Assembly (NCBI GenBank): GCA_963802355.1
Contig: CAWDIV010000014.1
Location: 262,825-326,824 of the forward strand
Source: SG8-41 sp963802355
GTDB taxonomy: Bacteria > Pseudomonadota > Gammaproteobacteria > Burkholderiales > SG8-41
DNA: 64,000 nt
Reading direction: 5' to 3'
Shown: positions 24,301 to 31,740 of the stretch, piece by piece
How the letters are laid out: every line of letters starts with the position of its first letter
Numbering within the stretch: the stretch's first letter is position 1
The notes under the pieces: model-generated
What the model was told of the DNA's origin: nothing
The model's database searches: none
What the model saw: the letters and a program-made list of their open reading frames with translations, nothing else
Position numbers and translations under genes: made by a program

Positions 24301-27186
24301 GAGGATGGCAGCCTGCATTGGGTCAGCATCAGCGGCGACCCGATCTTCGATACCGAGGGCAGGTTCAAGGGTTATCGCGGCATAGGCAAGGACATTACGG
24401 CGCGCAAACGCGAGGAAAAGCTGCTGGCGCTGGAACATGCGGTCACGCGCAGCCTCGCCGAGGCCGAGAGCGCGTCGGCGGGGTTGCGAGCGGTGATGCG
24501 CGCCATCTGCGAATCCGAGGGTTGGGAGTGCGGCCGGTACCTAGGGGTGGACGCGGCCGCCGGCGTGATGCGCCTCTGCGAGCACTGGTGCGAGCCGGAC
24601 CCGACAGTGGAGCAGTTTATAGCCGGAAAACGTGAAGCCGTCTACGGTCCGGGCGTCGGCCTGTCAGGCAAGGTGTGGCAGTCGGGACAGCCGCTGTGGG
24701 CCGCCGACACCACCCATGACGAACGCGGATTGAGATCGGCGGTGAACGTCGAAACCGGCATGCGCGGTGCGTTTGCGTTTCCGGTGGTGGCGGAAGGAAA
24801 GACGATTGGGGTGCTCGCTTTCAATAGCCGCGAGGTCCGCGATCCGGATGAGCGGCTGTTGCGTGCGGTGCACGCGATCGGCATCCAGATCGGCCAGTTC
24901 CTCCAGCGCAAGGAGGCCGACGAGAAAGTCAGCAGTCAGGCGCGGCAGCAGCGCCTGATCGCGGAATTCGGCCAGCAAGCGCTCGCGAGCGCCGAACTGG
25001 CGGAGGTGCTGGAAGGCGCCGCTCGACTCGTCGCCGACACGCTGAAAGTCGACTACTCGAACGTATTGCAGCTCCACCCCGACGGCAAGCAGCTCACCTA
25101 CAAGGCGGCGATCGGCTGGCCGCAGGAATGGGTCGCGCACCGGGTGGTGCCGATCGGACCGGGCAGCCGGCTCGAGTACATCCTGAATCGCGGCGAGCCG
25201 TTGATTATCGAGGACTACATCGCGGAGTCGGAATTTGCGCCCACACCGCTGCGGGCCTACGGCATCCGCAGCGGCGTGCAGGTGCCGATACTCGGATCCC
25301 GGACGGCTTATGGCGTCTTGAGCGTGCATACCTCCGAGCCGCGCCGCTTTACCGACGAAGAGGTGAGTTTCTTGCGCAGCGTGGCCAACATCCTCGCCAT
25401 CGCCATCCAGCGCAAGAATGCGGAGGACAAGCTCGCGCATCTCGCGCAATTCGACACCGTGACCGCGCTGCCCAACCGGCACCTGCTCCGCGACCGTCTC
25501 GGACAGGCGCTCACCCAGGCGAAACGCAATCACTGGCTGGGCGGCGTCCTGTTCGTGGACCTGGACCGTTTCAAGGCCGTGAACGACACCTTCGGCCACA
25601 GCGTCGGGGACAAGCTGTTGCGCGCGGTCGCTGCCCGGCTCGGCGGCTGCGTGCGCAGCGGCGATACCGTGGGGCGCCTGAGCGGGGACGAGTTCGCGGT
25701 TGTGCTCTCGAACCTGGCGAAGGGCCATGATGCCGGCCTGGTCGCGCAAAAGATCGTGACGGCACTGGCAGCGCCATTCGACCTCGACGGGCACCAGACC
25801 TACATCTCCGCGAGCGTGGGGATCGCCCTCTATCCCGGGGACGGCACCGAGTCGGACGCGCTGCTCAAGAATGCGGACACCGCCATGTACCGCGCGAAGG
25901 AGCAGGGCCGGAATTGCTATCGATTCTTTCTGCCCCAGATGAACGACCGGCTGATGGAGCGCATGCAGCTCGAGGGCAAGCTGCGCGGCGCCCTGGACCG
26001 CGGAGAATTCCGGCTGCACTACCAGCCCAAGGTCCGGCTGGACACGGGCGTCATCAGCGGATTCGAGGCGCTGCTGCGCTGGAAGCAGGACGACAGGCTC
26101 GTAGCGCCGGCGGAATTCGTTTCCATACTCGAAGATACCGGACTCATCGTTCCCGTCGGCGAATGGGTGCTGCGCTGCGTGTGTGAGCAGCTCAAGCAAT
26201 GGCAGGAGCGCGGCATCGCCCCGCGGCCCATTGCCGTCAATCTATCGGGCAGGCAGTTCCAGCAGCAATACCTCGTGACGATGGTCGAGCAGATACTGCG
26301 CGAGACCGGCGTCGCCCCCGACCTGCTCGAATTCGAGCTCACCGAAACGCTGCTCATGAGCGACGCCGAAGAAGCCGTGCAGATGCTCCGCGAGCTGAAG
26401 AACCTGGGCGTGCGGCTCTCGGTCGACGATTTCGGCACCGGTTACTCCAGCCTGGCGTATCTCAAGCGCTTTCCGCTCGATACGCTCAAGATCGACCGTG
26501 CGTTCGTGCGCGACGCCGTCAGCAACCCGGACGACGCGACGCTCACTCTCACGATCATCAACCTCGCCCATAGCATGCGGCTCAGGGTCGTGGCCGAAGG
26601 CGTCGAGACGCAGGGCCAGCTCAACTTCCTGCGGACGCACGGCTGCGACGAGATGCAGGGCTACTACTTCGCGAGCCCGCTCGATGCGGAAGCATGCACC
26701 GAGGCGCTCATCGAAGACCGGCGATTGCAAAGACCTGAATTGCAGAAGGCCGTCGGCGTGCCCACGCTGCTGCTGGTGGACGATAGCGAAGACGATCTCA
26801 CGCTGCTCGGGCGCGCCCTGGCTTGCGATGACTATCACATCATCACCGCGAAGGGCGCCACGGCCGGTTTCGAGATGCTCGCCCGGCACGGCGCCGATAT
26901 CGTCGTCAGCGATTTTCAGATGCCAGGAATAAACGGAGTCGAGTTTCTCGCCAAGGTGAGGAAGCTGTACCCCGACGCGGTCCGGGTGGTCGCAACGAGC
27001 GGCGACGACATGCCCACGCTCACCAGCGCGATCAACAGCGCCGGCATCGACAAGTTTCTGTCCAAGTACTGGGATCCGGAGCGGTTGCGCGCAGAAGTCC
27101 GCGCAGCATTCGAACAGGAGCGGCGCCGGCCAGCCGCGGAGGGCGCGACGGTGGCGATTCCCTTACCAACGATCTCCATCGTGTGA
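21361..27186 (+). CDS. Giant multi-sensor REC-GAF-PAS-GGDEF-EAL-REC cyclic-di-GMP protein
   Basis: A 1941-residue cytosolic protein with no transmembrane helix. Order: receiver 1-120 (Asp54); GAF about 160-310; GAF 318-480; PAS 489-605; PAS 609-725; GAF 729-890; PAS 899-1015; GAF 1023-1190; GAF 1210-1355; GGDEF 1363-1525; EAL 1540-1790; receiver 1800-1925 (Asp1851). The GGDEF site reads SGDEF (1441-1445) with an RxxD inhibitory site before it. The EAL domain has EALLRWK (from 1569) and DDFGTGYSSLAYLKRFP (from 1689). Both cyclic-di-GMP synthesis and hydrolysis are therefore possible. The GAF unit LEHxVTRxLAE and the PAS unit SEARFRSL..SSDWYWE recur as near copies, so the protein grew by internal duplication. 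ATG 21361 matches the receiver start. Confidence 0.92.
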   Translation: MIRILYADGSRRDRDLVRPFLGAAAEGFHVTEVRTLSELCESVQARDCDLVLGDFDLSGCLGLELVHAVRARRPGLPIVILTADKDRAREAVKLGVIDCLSKTPDELNRLPQIVRAVIERTRLEQEKPQVEERLRMVTRARKAMADRNRLEARFSEETQLLQEACRILVESGGYRTAWVGMARNDEDKTIEPVASAGDDADHLASGKISWAENASGQGPAGMAVRSGRAQATRYIQGDPYFSTRFKDVIARGYRAAAALPLICDNEVAGVIGILAAEPEAFDADELALLDELARDIAYTLSNLRLRATQRRAERVLQLEHTVTRCLAEAGSVGDAMKTVIRAVCETQGWDCGRYFRLDDLAGVLRFEEAWGVPGAGIEEFIERSRAIAVRRGVGLAGHVWESGEPLWIADIRHDNRVLGTAYTAESGIRGAFLFPVKSEGKTHGVLAFSSREIREPDERLLQAVIVIGSQIGQFVHRKQAEAVLRESEARFRSLSELSSDWYWETDRDQRYITREGKGLFDQQSVLGKRREELPGFVCGAAEWEAHLRTLAEHRPFRDFMYQRRNADGTLSYISISGEPVFDARGEFQGYRGTGRELTEIMRGREELRRFRAAMDTSSDMIMLVDRATMRFIDVNATACEMQGYTRDEMLRLGPQDVSGTSREALERDYDEMIAGGQTTYQKGEHRRKDGTCVPIEIFRRAVRTEQGWIIVSILRDVAERARAEQLQTLEHSIARCLAETDSAPVALQSVMRAICESEHWECGRYFAVDEGANVLRMSDAWHEPDPVLEQFAAKSHAAAIERGAGMAGRVWESGQPQWSADINNDPRALRPSFTGDLGMRGLFVFPVTSETRTIGVLAFSSREIREPDGPLLRAVHAIGSQIGQFVQRKKAEAVLRESEARFRSLTTLSSDWYWEQDAEYRFVDMTSEIDRMTGVSALSHIGKRRWEIAAPNMTDADWAAHRAVVEAHQPFHDLELCRRAEDGSLHWVSISGDPIFDTEGRFKGYRGIGKDITARKREEKLLALEHAVTRSLAEAESASAGLRAVMRAICESEGWECGRYLGVDAAAGVMRLCEHWCEPDPTVEQFIAGKREAVYGPGVGLSGKVWQSGQPLWAADTTHDERGLRSAVNVETGMRGAFAFPVVAEGKTIGVLAFNSREVRDPDERLLRAVHAIGIQIGQFLQRKEADEKVSSQARQQRLIAEFGQQALASAELAEVLEGAARLVADTLKVDYSNVLQLHPDGKQLTYKAAIGWPQEWVAHRVVPIGPGSRLEYILNRGEPLIIEDYIAESEFAPTPLRAYGIRSGVQVPILGSRTAYGVLSVHTSEPRRFTDEEVSFLRSVANILAIAIQRKNAEDKLAHLAQFDTVTALPNRHLLRDRLGQALTQAKRNHWLGGVLFVDLDRFKAVNDTFGHSVGDKLLRAVAARLGGCVRSGDTVGRLSGDEFAVVLSNLAKGHDAGLVAQKIVTALAAPFDLDGHQTYISASVGIALYPGDGTESDALLKNADTAMYRAKEQGRNCYRFFLPQMNDRLMERMQLEGKLRGALDRGEFRLHYQPKVRLDTGVISGFEALLRWKQDDRLVAPAEFVSILEDTGLIVPVGEWVLRCVCEQLKQWQERGIAPRPIAVNLSGRQFQQQYLVTMVEQILRETGVAPDLLEFELTETLLMSDAEEAVQMLRELKNLGVRLSVDDFGTGYSSLAYLKRFPLDTLKIDRAFVRDAVSNPDDATLTLTIINLAHSMRLRVVAEGVETQGQLNFLRTHGCDEMQGYYFASPLDAEACTEALIEDRRLQRPELQKAVGVPTLLLVDDSEDDLTLLGRALACDDYHIITAKGATAGFEMLARHGADIVVSDFQMPGINGVEFLAKVRKLYPDAVRVVATSGDDMPTLTSAINSAGIDKFLSKYWDPERLRAEVRAAFEQERRRPAAEGATVAIPLPTISIV

Positions 27187-27347
27187 ATACCACCGGCTCA
27201 CTTCTAAGGTTTTTAGCTCCCACCTCTAAGGTGTACACCCGATTCCCGGTCGCAGCGCCGGCTTGTAACCTTAGAACCATCGAATACGGTTCGTTGTGCT
27301 AGATCAGAGCAAGGCGGAGGGGACGCAGGGGGATTGTGGAGGGAGAA

Positions 27348-27379
27348 GCGCGGTAGCTGATGCTACCGCGCTTTTTTTT
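27348..27379 (+). terminator. Strong intrinsic terminator
   Basis: GCGCGGTAGC (27348-27357) pairs with GCTACCGCGC (27362-27371) around TGAT, followed by eight T residues. It lies about 160 bases after the giant sensor gene. It ends either a long 3' UTR or a small independent transcript beginning after 27187. Confidence 0.85.
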
Positions 27380-27382
27380 ACA

Positions 27383-27640
27383 GGAAGGAGTGGCGGGGCG
27401 CGGGCCCCTTCCTGGATACGAGCGGCGGGGAACGGGCCCCTTCCGGCAAACCATCGGAGCCTTCCCGTTCCCCCCGGACCCCCCGCTGCACGATGAACGA
27501 AACCTTCTTGCGCCCCCGCACCCCCCGGTCACCTTGAATGGCACTACTACGATCGGAAAGAGAAGCCCCTTCCTGCAAATTCGCGAGGGTCCTCCCGTTC
27601 CCCCCGAACCCCCCGTCGCAAGATCGAACGTTCTTCGCGA
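27383..27640. repeat. G-rich dispersed repeat element, inverted copies
   Basis: At least two full units (27427-27510, 27563-27640) and a partial one (27383-27420) match the element at 10653-10797 in the opposite orientation. Shared blocks are GGAACGGGCCCCTTCCGG, CATCGGAGCCTTCCCGTTCC and a GAACGTTCTTCGCG-type end. Together with the terminator it occupies nearly all of the 610-base gap 27187-27795; no gene is supported there. Confidence 0.75.
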
Positions 27641-27795
27641 GATAGCACATTCAAAACCGGCCCCTCCCGGGTAGGGCACCGTCGTTCGAGACAACGCTAC
27701 CGCTCAAAATTTATCAGCCCGCATGTGTTCCGATGCGGTTTTGCGTGAGTTCAGCGCCCCATCCCACAATCGTGACGCTGGTGAAAACATGCGGG

Positions 27796-28884
27796 CTAGT
27801 CCGCCTTGATGCCAGTCGCCCGGATGATCTTTCCCCAGCGCGCGTAATCGTCGCGGATCAACTGCGCCAGCTCCTGGGGCGTGCTCGTCGCGACCTCGAT
27901 GCCAAGAGTGGCGAGGCGCGCTTTCACTTCCGGAGCGTTCACGACGGTCGCGATATCCGCGTTTACCTTCGCGACCACGGCCGGCGGCACTTTTGCGGGC
28001 ATTGTGACCGCCGCCCATACCCCATGGCTGTAACCCGGCACGCCCGATTCCGCGATCGTCGGCACGTCCGGCAGTATCGGGTAGCGCTGCGCTCCCACGC
28101 TGCCCAGCAGCCTGAGCTTGCCTTCCTTGATGTGCGGCAACACCGAGTTCGCCGCGCCTATCCACACCTGGATGCGCCCGGGGAGCAGGTCCACCATCGC
28201 CGGACCCGCGCCCTTGTACGGCACGTGGTTCATTTCGATCCCCGCCAGGTGCTGCAGCATCGCGGTGCCGAGATGCTGCGCGCTGCCGTTGCCGGAGGAG
28301 CCGTAGTTGAGCGAGCCCGGCTTGGCTTTCGCGAGCGCGATCAGCTCCTGCACCGACTTTGCCGGAACCGAAGGGTGGACCACCAGCAGAAATTGCAGTC
28401 GGGCGAGCAGCGTGACCGGTGTGAAATCCTTGAACGGGTCGAACGGCGTCTTCCCGAGATGAGGATTGGCAGTCAGGATGTTGTCCGTGGTGAGCAGCCA
28501 TGTGTAGCCATCGGGGGCGCTTTTCGCGACCAGCTCGGCGGCGAGGTTGCGGCCCCCGCTCGTGCGGTTTTCGACCACGACAGATTCCGGCCAGTGCAGG
28601 CCGCTCGAAATCGTGCGGGCGAGCAAATCGGGCGACCCACCCGGCGGCAGCGGCACGATGAATCTCACGGGCCGGTAGGGATAGCTCGGGGAATCCGCCG
28701 CAGCAGACGGCGTGCCGGCGATGGCTCCCGCCAACATGCAGACCGACACACAGTGCCGGATACAAGATACGAGATACAGGATACGGGATACGAGATACCA
28801 GATAGATGCCGGATTCGAGATACGAGATACGGGATACGAGATAGAAACCACAAAGCCCGCCATGCCAGAGACAGCGCTCGTCAT
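27796..28884 (-). CDS. Bug/TctC-family SBP with repeat-derived signal peptide
   Basis: The mature protein is a normal Bug SBP (FIVPLPPGGSPDLLARTI, NHVPYKGAGPAMVDLLPGRI) close to that at 19607-20599. Its N-terminus is odd. From ATG 28884 or 28863, the segment before the likely cleavage site (GTPSAAA-DSP) is encoded by GATACGA heptamers, reads SISYPVSRISNPASIWYLVS (in part), and is hydrophobic. ATG 28737 would give only MLAGAIAGTPSAAA, too short and uncharged for a signal peptide. No candidate start has a clear Shine-Dalgarno. I use 28884 with low certainty about the start; the mature part is certain. Confidence 0.75.
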   Translation of the reverse strand: MTSAVSGMAGFVVSISYPVSRISNPASIWYLVSRILYLVSCIRHCVSVCMLAGAIAGTPSAAADSPSYPYRPVRFIVPLPPGGSPDLLARTISSGLHWPESVVVENRTSGGRNLAAELVAKSAPDGYTWLLTTDNILTANPHLGKTPFDPFKDFTPVTLLARLQFLLVVHPSVPAKSVQELIALAKAKPGSLNYGSSGNGSAQHLGTAMLQHLAGIEMNHVPYKGAGPAMVDLLPGRIQVWIGAANSVLPHIKEGKLRLLGSVGAQRYPILPDVPTIAESGVPGYSHGVWAAVTMPAKVPPAVVAKVNADIATVVNAPEVKARLATLGIEVATSTPQELAQLIRDDYARWGKIIRATGIKAD

Positions 28885-28931
28885 GTATCCCGCATCACGG
28901 ATCTCGCATCGCGCATCGCGCCCTGTATCTA
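28757..28931. repeat. GATACGA heptamer array
   Basis: About fourteen units of GATACGA/GATACGG/GATACAG type at 28757-28851 are followed by partly inverted TATCCCGCATCACGGATCTC units to 28931. It overlaps the 5' coding end of the Bug gene and reaches the stop codon of the VOC fragment. Confidence 0.85.
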
Positions 28932-29174
28932 GTCGTGCGACGCCGCGGTGTCGGTCGCGTCCGCGCTCATGTCGATGACGTCCCCGGGATTGAAGAAGTC
29001 GTCGATCCCCTTCTTCTGGTACTGGATTTCCCACCAGTTCCCGTCGAGGTCCTGCAGACCCAGAAACTCCTCGTAGAAACGCCGGGAGTTCACGAGGTTC
29101 CGGCACATCAGCGTGCCGTGCGACAGGTGCGTGGCCCCCACGACACCCTTCGGCTGCCTCGCCCCGCTCTCCAT
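28929..29174 (-). pseudogene. VOC-family gene with internal deletion
   Basis: The 81-residue frame joins the first VOC strand-helix unit (THLSHGTLMCRNLVNSRRFY, then EEFLGLQ) directly to the last strand (DLDGNWWEIQYQKKGIDDFF). The central 80-90 residues, including most metal ligands, are missing, although the frame is kept. The product is unlikely to be an active dioxygenase or glyoxalase. It lies back-to-back with a 5'-truncated Bug gene, as if one rearrangement damaged both. Confidence 0.65.
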
Positions 29175-29261
29175 AGTCTTAGAACCTATCTCAACCATAG
29201 GCGCGTTTCAACTACGCCGCAGGTCGGGACACACGGGCATGAGCCGCGTCCGCCTAGGAGT

Positions 29262-30032
29262 GGAGCGAACGGATTCATCGCGATCGGAGCGGCAAAGAAG
29301 GCCGCGCCCGATGGCCACGAGTTTCTGCTCGTCGGGAATGCGCATCTCACGATCAATCCGAATCTCTTCCGCACGCTGCCCTACGATCCCATAGGCGATT
29401 TCGCGCCGATCTCGCTGATCTACCGGGCGCCGTTTTTCATCGTCGTGTCCAGGCTGGGTCCGTTCCGGAGCGTCAAGGACCTGGTCGCGGCGGCGAAGGC
29501 GCATCCGGACAAGCTCGGCTACAGCACGCCTTACGTGGGCAGCCCACCCCATCTGGGCGGCGCCCTGCTCGCCCATCTCACGGGCACGAAGATGCTCGCC
29601 GTGCATTTCAAGGACGGCGCGCAGCTCTACACCTCGGTCGCGAACGGGGACGTGGGATTTTCCGTCGCCACCGTGGGATCGGTCAGTCCCTTGCTCAAAG
29701 CCGGGAAGCTGAAGCTCCTCGTCATTGCCGCGGCGTCGCGCCTGCCTGGCGAGCCCGATGTCCCAACGGCGCGGGAAGCGGGCCTCCCCGCCGGTTATGA
29801 AGTCGATTCCTGGGTCGGGTTCGTGGCGTTACGCGGCACGCCGCCGGACGTCGTGCGCCGCATCAGCCAGGACGTCGGACGAGCGATCGAGCAGCCGGAG
29901 GTCAGGGAACGGTATCGGAATCTCGGACTGGAGCCGGCGGCCACCACGCCGGATGAGCTCTCCGGCATCATCCGCGCCGATCTCAAGCGCTACGGGGATC
30001 TGGTGAAGAAGATCGGCATACAGCCCGAGTAA
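29262..30032 (+). pseudogene. Bug/TctC-family SBP, 5' truncated
   Basis: Homology begins abruptly at GANGFIAIGAAKKAAPDGHEF, which in full-length members follows the first loop at about residue 65. The signal peptide and the PxPPGG ligand loop are absent. Upstream in the same frame is unrelated antisense of the VOC fragment. The remainder is intact to the end (LRADLKRYGDLVKK-type C-terminus, LVKKIGIQPE). Without export signal or first lobe it is probably non-functional. Confidence 0.75.
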
Positions 30033-30098
30033 GGGTGATGGGTAAGAGGTCGACGTTGAGTGATGGATGACGAGGGTGACGAAGTGACGCAGTGATAT
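30033..30098. repeat. GTGATGG/GTGACGA heptamer array
   Basis: Units GTGATGG, GTGATGG(A), TGACGAGG, GTGACGA, GTGACGC and GTGATAT follow the truncated Bug stop codon and fill the gap to the convergent gene. Confidence 0.6.
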
Positions 30099-30106
30099 CG
30101 CTATCG

Positions 30107-31465
30107 CTAGCTAGTCCGCCGCCGGCAGCATGCGATCGCGCCAAGCCCCGCCGCAAGTAGCAGCAAAGTCCCGGGTACCGGCACCGGCTGAAGGACGTTG
30201 GCGAACACCGCGTCGGCGACGTTGTTGCCGAGCGCGATGCCTTCGGTGACGTCGAACAGCCAGTGTATGCCGAGGTAGATGCGCGAAAGCGCGTTCTCCT
30301 CGGCGGCCTCGCTGAAGCTCGAGTACGTGCGCGCCACCGGTGTCCCGCGCACGATATCGAACTCGTCCGAGTGCAGCACGAAGTTCATGGCGTCGGTGCC
30401 GTAGAACTCCCTGAGCGTGCGGAACGTCGCCGCGCCGAACGCCGCGTGGCCCGATGTGTACGCCGGAAACGGCGGCGTGAAGTCCGGCGCCAGGCCGTCG
30501 CCGGGCGCGCCGAGCGGTATCCAGAACGGATCTTCGATCGTGTTCGGATTGCTGTCGGCGTAGCTCCCGACGGCCCGGATGGCGTTCACCGGGCGCCAGA
30601 AGTTGTAGATGTACTTGGCTTCCCACGTCGCGATGCCGGCATCGGCCTGGGCGAAGTTGATGAGCGCGAAGAGTCGCGCGTTCTCCTCGAGGGTATTGCC
30701 CTGCTGCGTCGCGATCACCTGCGTGATCTGGTTGAAGAGGATCGGCGGCGGACCGACACCACCCACGTCGTAAGCCCAGAAGATGCCGATCTCGGTCTGG
30801 TCGGCCGTGCGCGTGATGCTGTTCTTTTCGCCGAGCGATTTCACCTGAATGAACGCGTCGGTGTACGCCTGGCTGTTCAAGTCGGGAGGCGCGGGCGGGA
30901 GGAACTGTCCGGCGGCCGAGAACGCAAACGGCGTGACGTTGCCCCAGCCGGGGCCGAGCGCAGTCTGTGACGGGTTGAGCGGATCGGGTTGCCACTGTCC
31001 GGGCAGGGTGCCGGGCGTGTACAGCACTGGATCATTGGCATGATCGCCCGCGCGGAGCGTCAGCATCGCGTTGGCTGCCTGCTGGCCGAGCGTGAGGCCG
31101 GCGGCTTTTCCCGGACCGTCCGGGATGGGAGCCAGGCTCAAGGTGAGCTGCGCATCGAACAACGCCTGCTGCGCGGGATAGAGTCCCAGCAGGGCGTCGT
31201 GAGCCGCCTGGGCCGCCGCCGCGACTTGCGACGTGCCCGGAGCGGCCAGGGTATTGAGCGCATACGGCTGGTAGTTGCGGGTGACCGAATTGACGGCGTC
31301 GTACATGGCTGCGTGCACGATGGCGAGCGAGCGGGAGCCGAACGTCGGTCCCATCGGATCGGCGCGCAGCGCCTGGAACGCGACCTCGTTCCAGTCGAAG
31401 ATCACGTCGGCGTGGGTGGCGGGTGCGATCACCGCAAGCGCGAGGGCGGCGGCAAGGCGTCTCAT
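30107..31465 (-). CDS. Secreted vanadium-haloperoxidase/PAP2-like protein with PEP-CTERM-type sorting signal
   Basis: A 452-residue protein with a signal peptide (MRRLAAALALAVIAPATHA). It carries the vanadate/phosphate-binding set of the haloperoxidase-PAP2 superfamily: K-x6-RP in KYIYNFWRPVNAIR, PAYTSGHAAFGAATF and SRIYLGIHWLFDVTEG. The C-terminus is a VPxP signal, hydrophobic helix and basic tail (PVPGTLLLLAAGLGAIA, then RRR), the exosortase-processed PEP-CTERM arrangement. Expected outcome: surface or matrix location and either halide peroxidation or phosphatase activity. No exosortase is visible in the window. ATG 31465 has GGAGG 6 bases upstream. Confidence 0.88.
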   Translation of the reverse strand: MRRLAAALALAVIAPATHADVIFDWNEVAFQALRADPMGPTFGSRSLAIVHAAMYDAVNSVTRNYQPYALNTLAAPGTSQVAAAAQAAHDALLGLYPAQQALFDAQLTLSLAPIPDGPGKAAGLTLGQQAANAMLTLRAGDHANDPVLYTPGTLPGQWQPDPLNPSQTALGPGWGNVTPFAFSAAGQFLPPAPPDLNSQAYTDAFIQVKSLGEKNSITRTADQTEIGIFWAYDVGGVGPPPILFNQITQVIATQQGNTLEENARLFALINFAQADAGIATWEAKYIYNFWRPVNAIRAVGSYADSNPNTIEDPFWIPLGAPGDGLAPDFTPPFPAYTSGHAAFGAATFRTLREFYGTDAMNFVLHSDEFDIVRGTPVARTYSSFSEAAEENALSRIYLGIHWLFDVTEGIALGNNVADAVFANVLQPVPVPGTLLLLAAGLGAIACCRRRTS

Positions 31466-31480
31466 AGGCACCTCCGGTCT

Positions 31481-31670
31481 GGGTCAGACTCGAATTTCCT
31501 CCCGATAGCGGCGTTAACAGGATCGGACTCGAGTTTCTTCCCGATCGAGGGTCTGTCGCGTGGGCAGACCTGCCGGTGACGGCAGGACCCGGTCCTGGAT
31601 TTCGCGGGTCGGACTGATGTTTCCGGCCACTCTCAGCAGGGCACGCGGCCGAAAATCTCACTCCGACCCC
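31481..31670. repeat. REP-like GGGTCAGACTCGAATTT elements
   Basis: GGGTCAGACTCGAATTTCCT (31481-31500) and GATCGGACTCGAGTTTCTTC (31521-31540) are tandem relatives. CCTGCCG-GTGA-CGGCAGG (31569-31586) is a hairpin. GGGTCGGACTGATGTTT (about 31605) faces AAAATCTCACTCCGACCCC (about 31652-31670). The motif resembles REP-type elements mobilised by RAYT transposases; no such gene is in the window. Confidence 0.6.
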
Positions 31671-31707
31671 GCCGACCGCGATGCCGTGGCAAACTTGGTG
31701 TTCCTGA

Positions 31708-31740
31708 TTCCGTGTGTTTCAGTGTGATTCCGTGGCCAAT
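31708..31740. repeat. TTCCGTGTG repeat abutting a start codon
   Basis: TTCCGTGTGTTTCAGTGTGATTCCGTGGCC-type units run to base 31740. The MetE-like ATG is at 31741. No Shine-Dalgarno is present. Confidence 0.6.

Noticed and set aside
24664..26199. 511-codon open frame antisense to the giant sensor gene
   Set aside because: It is a mirror of high-GC coding sequence; the sense strand has complete GAF, GGDEF and EAL domains, and the antisense product has no recognisable domain.
27299..27694. 131-codon minus-strand frame downstream of the sensor gene
   Set aside because: It spans a terminator and the G-rich repeat units and has Gly/Arg-rich repeat-derived composition.
28757..28931. CRISPR array
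   Set aside because: Repeat units are 7 bases with no spacers and no cas genes; this is a simple tandem array.
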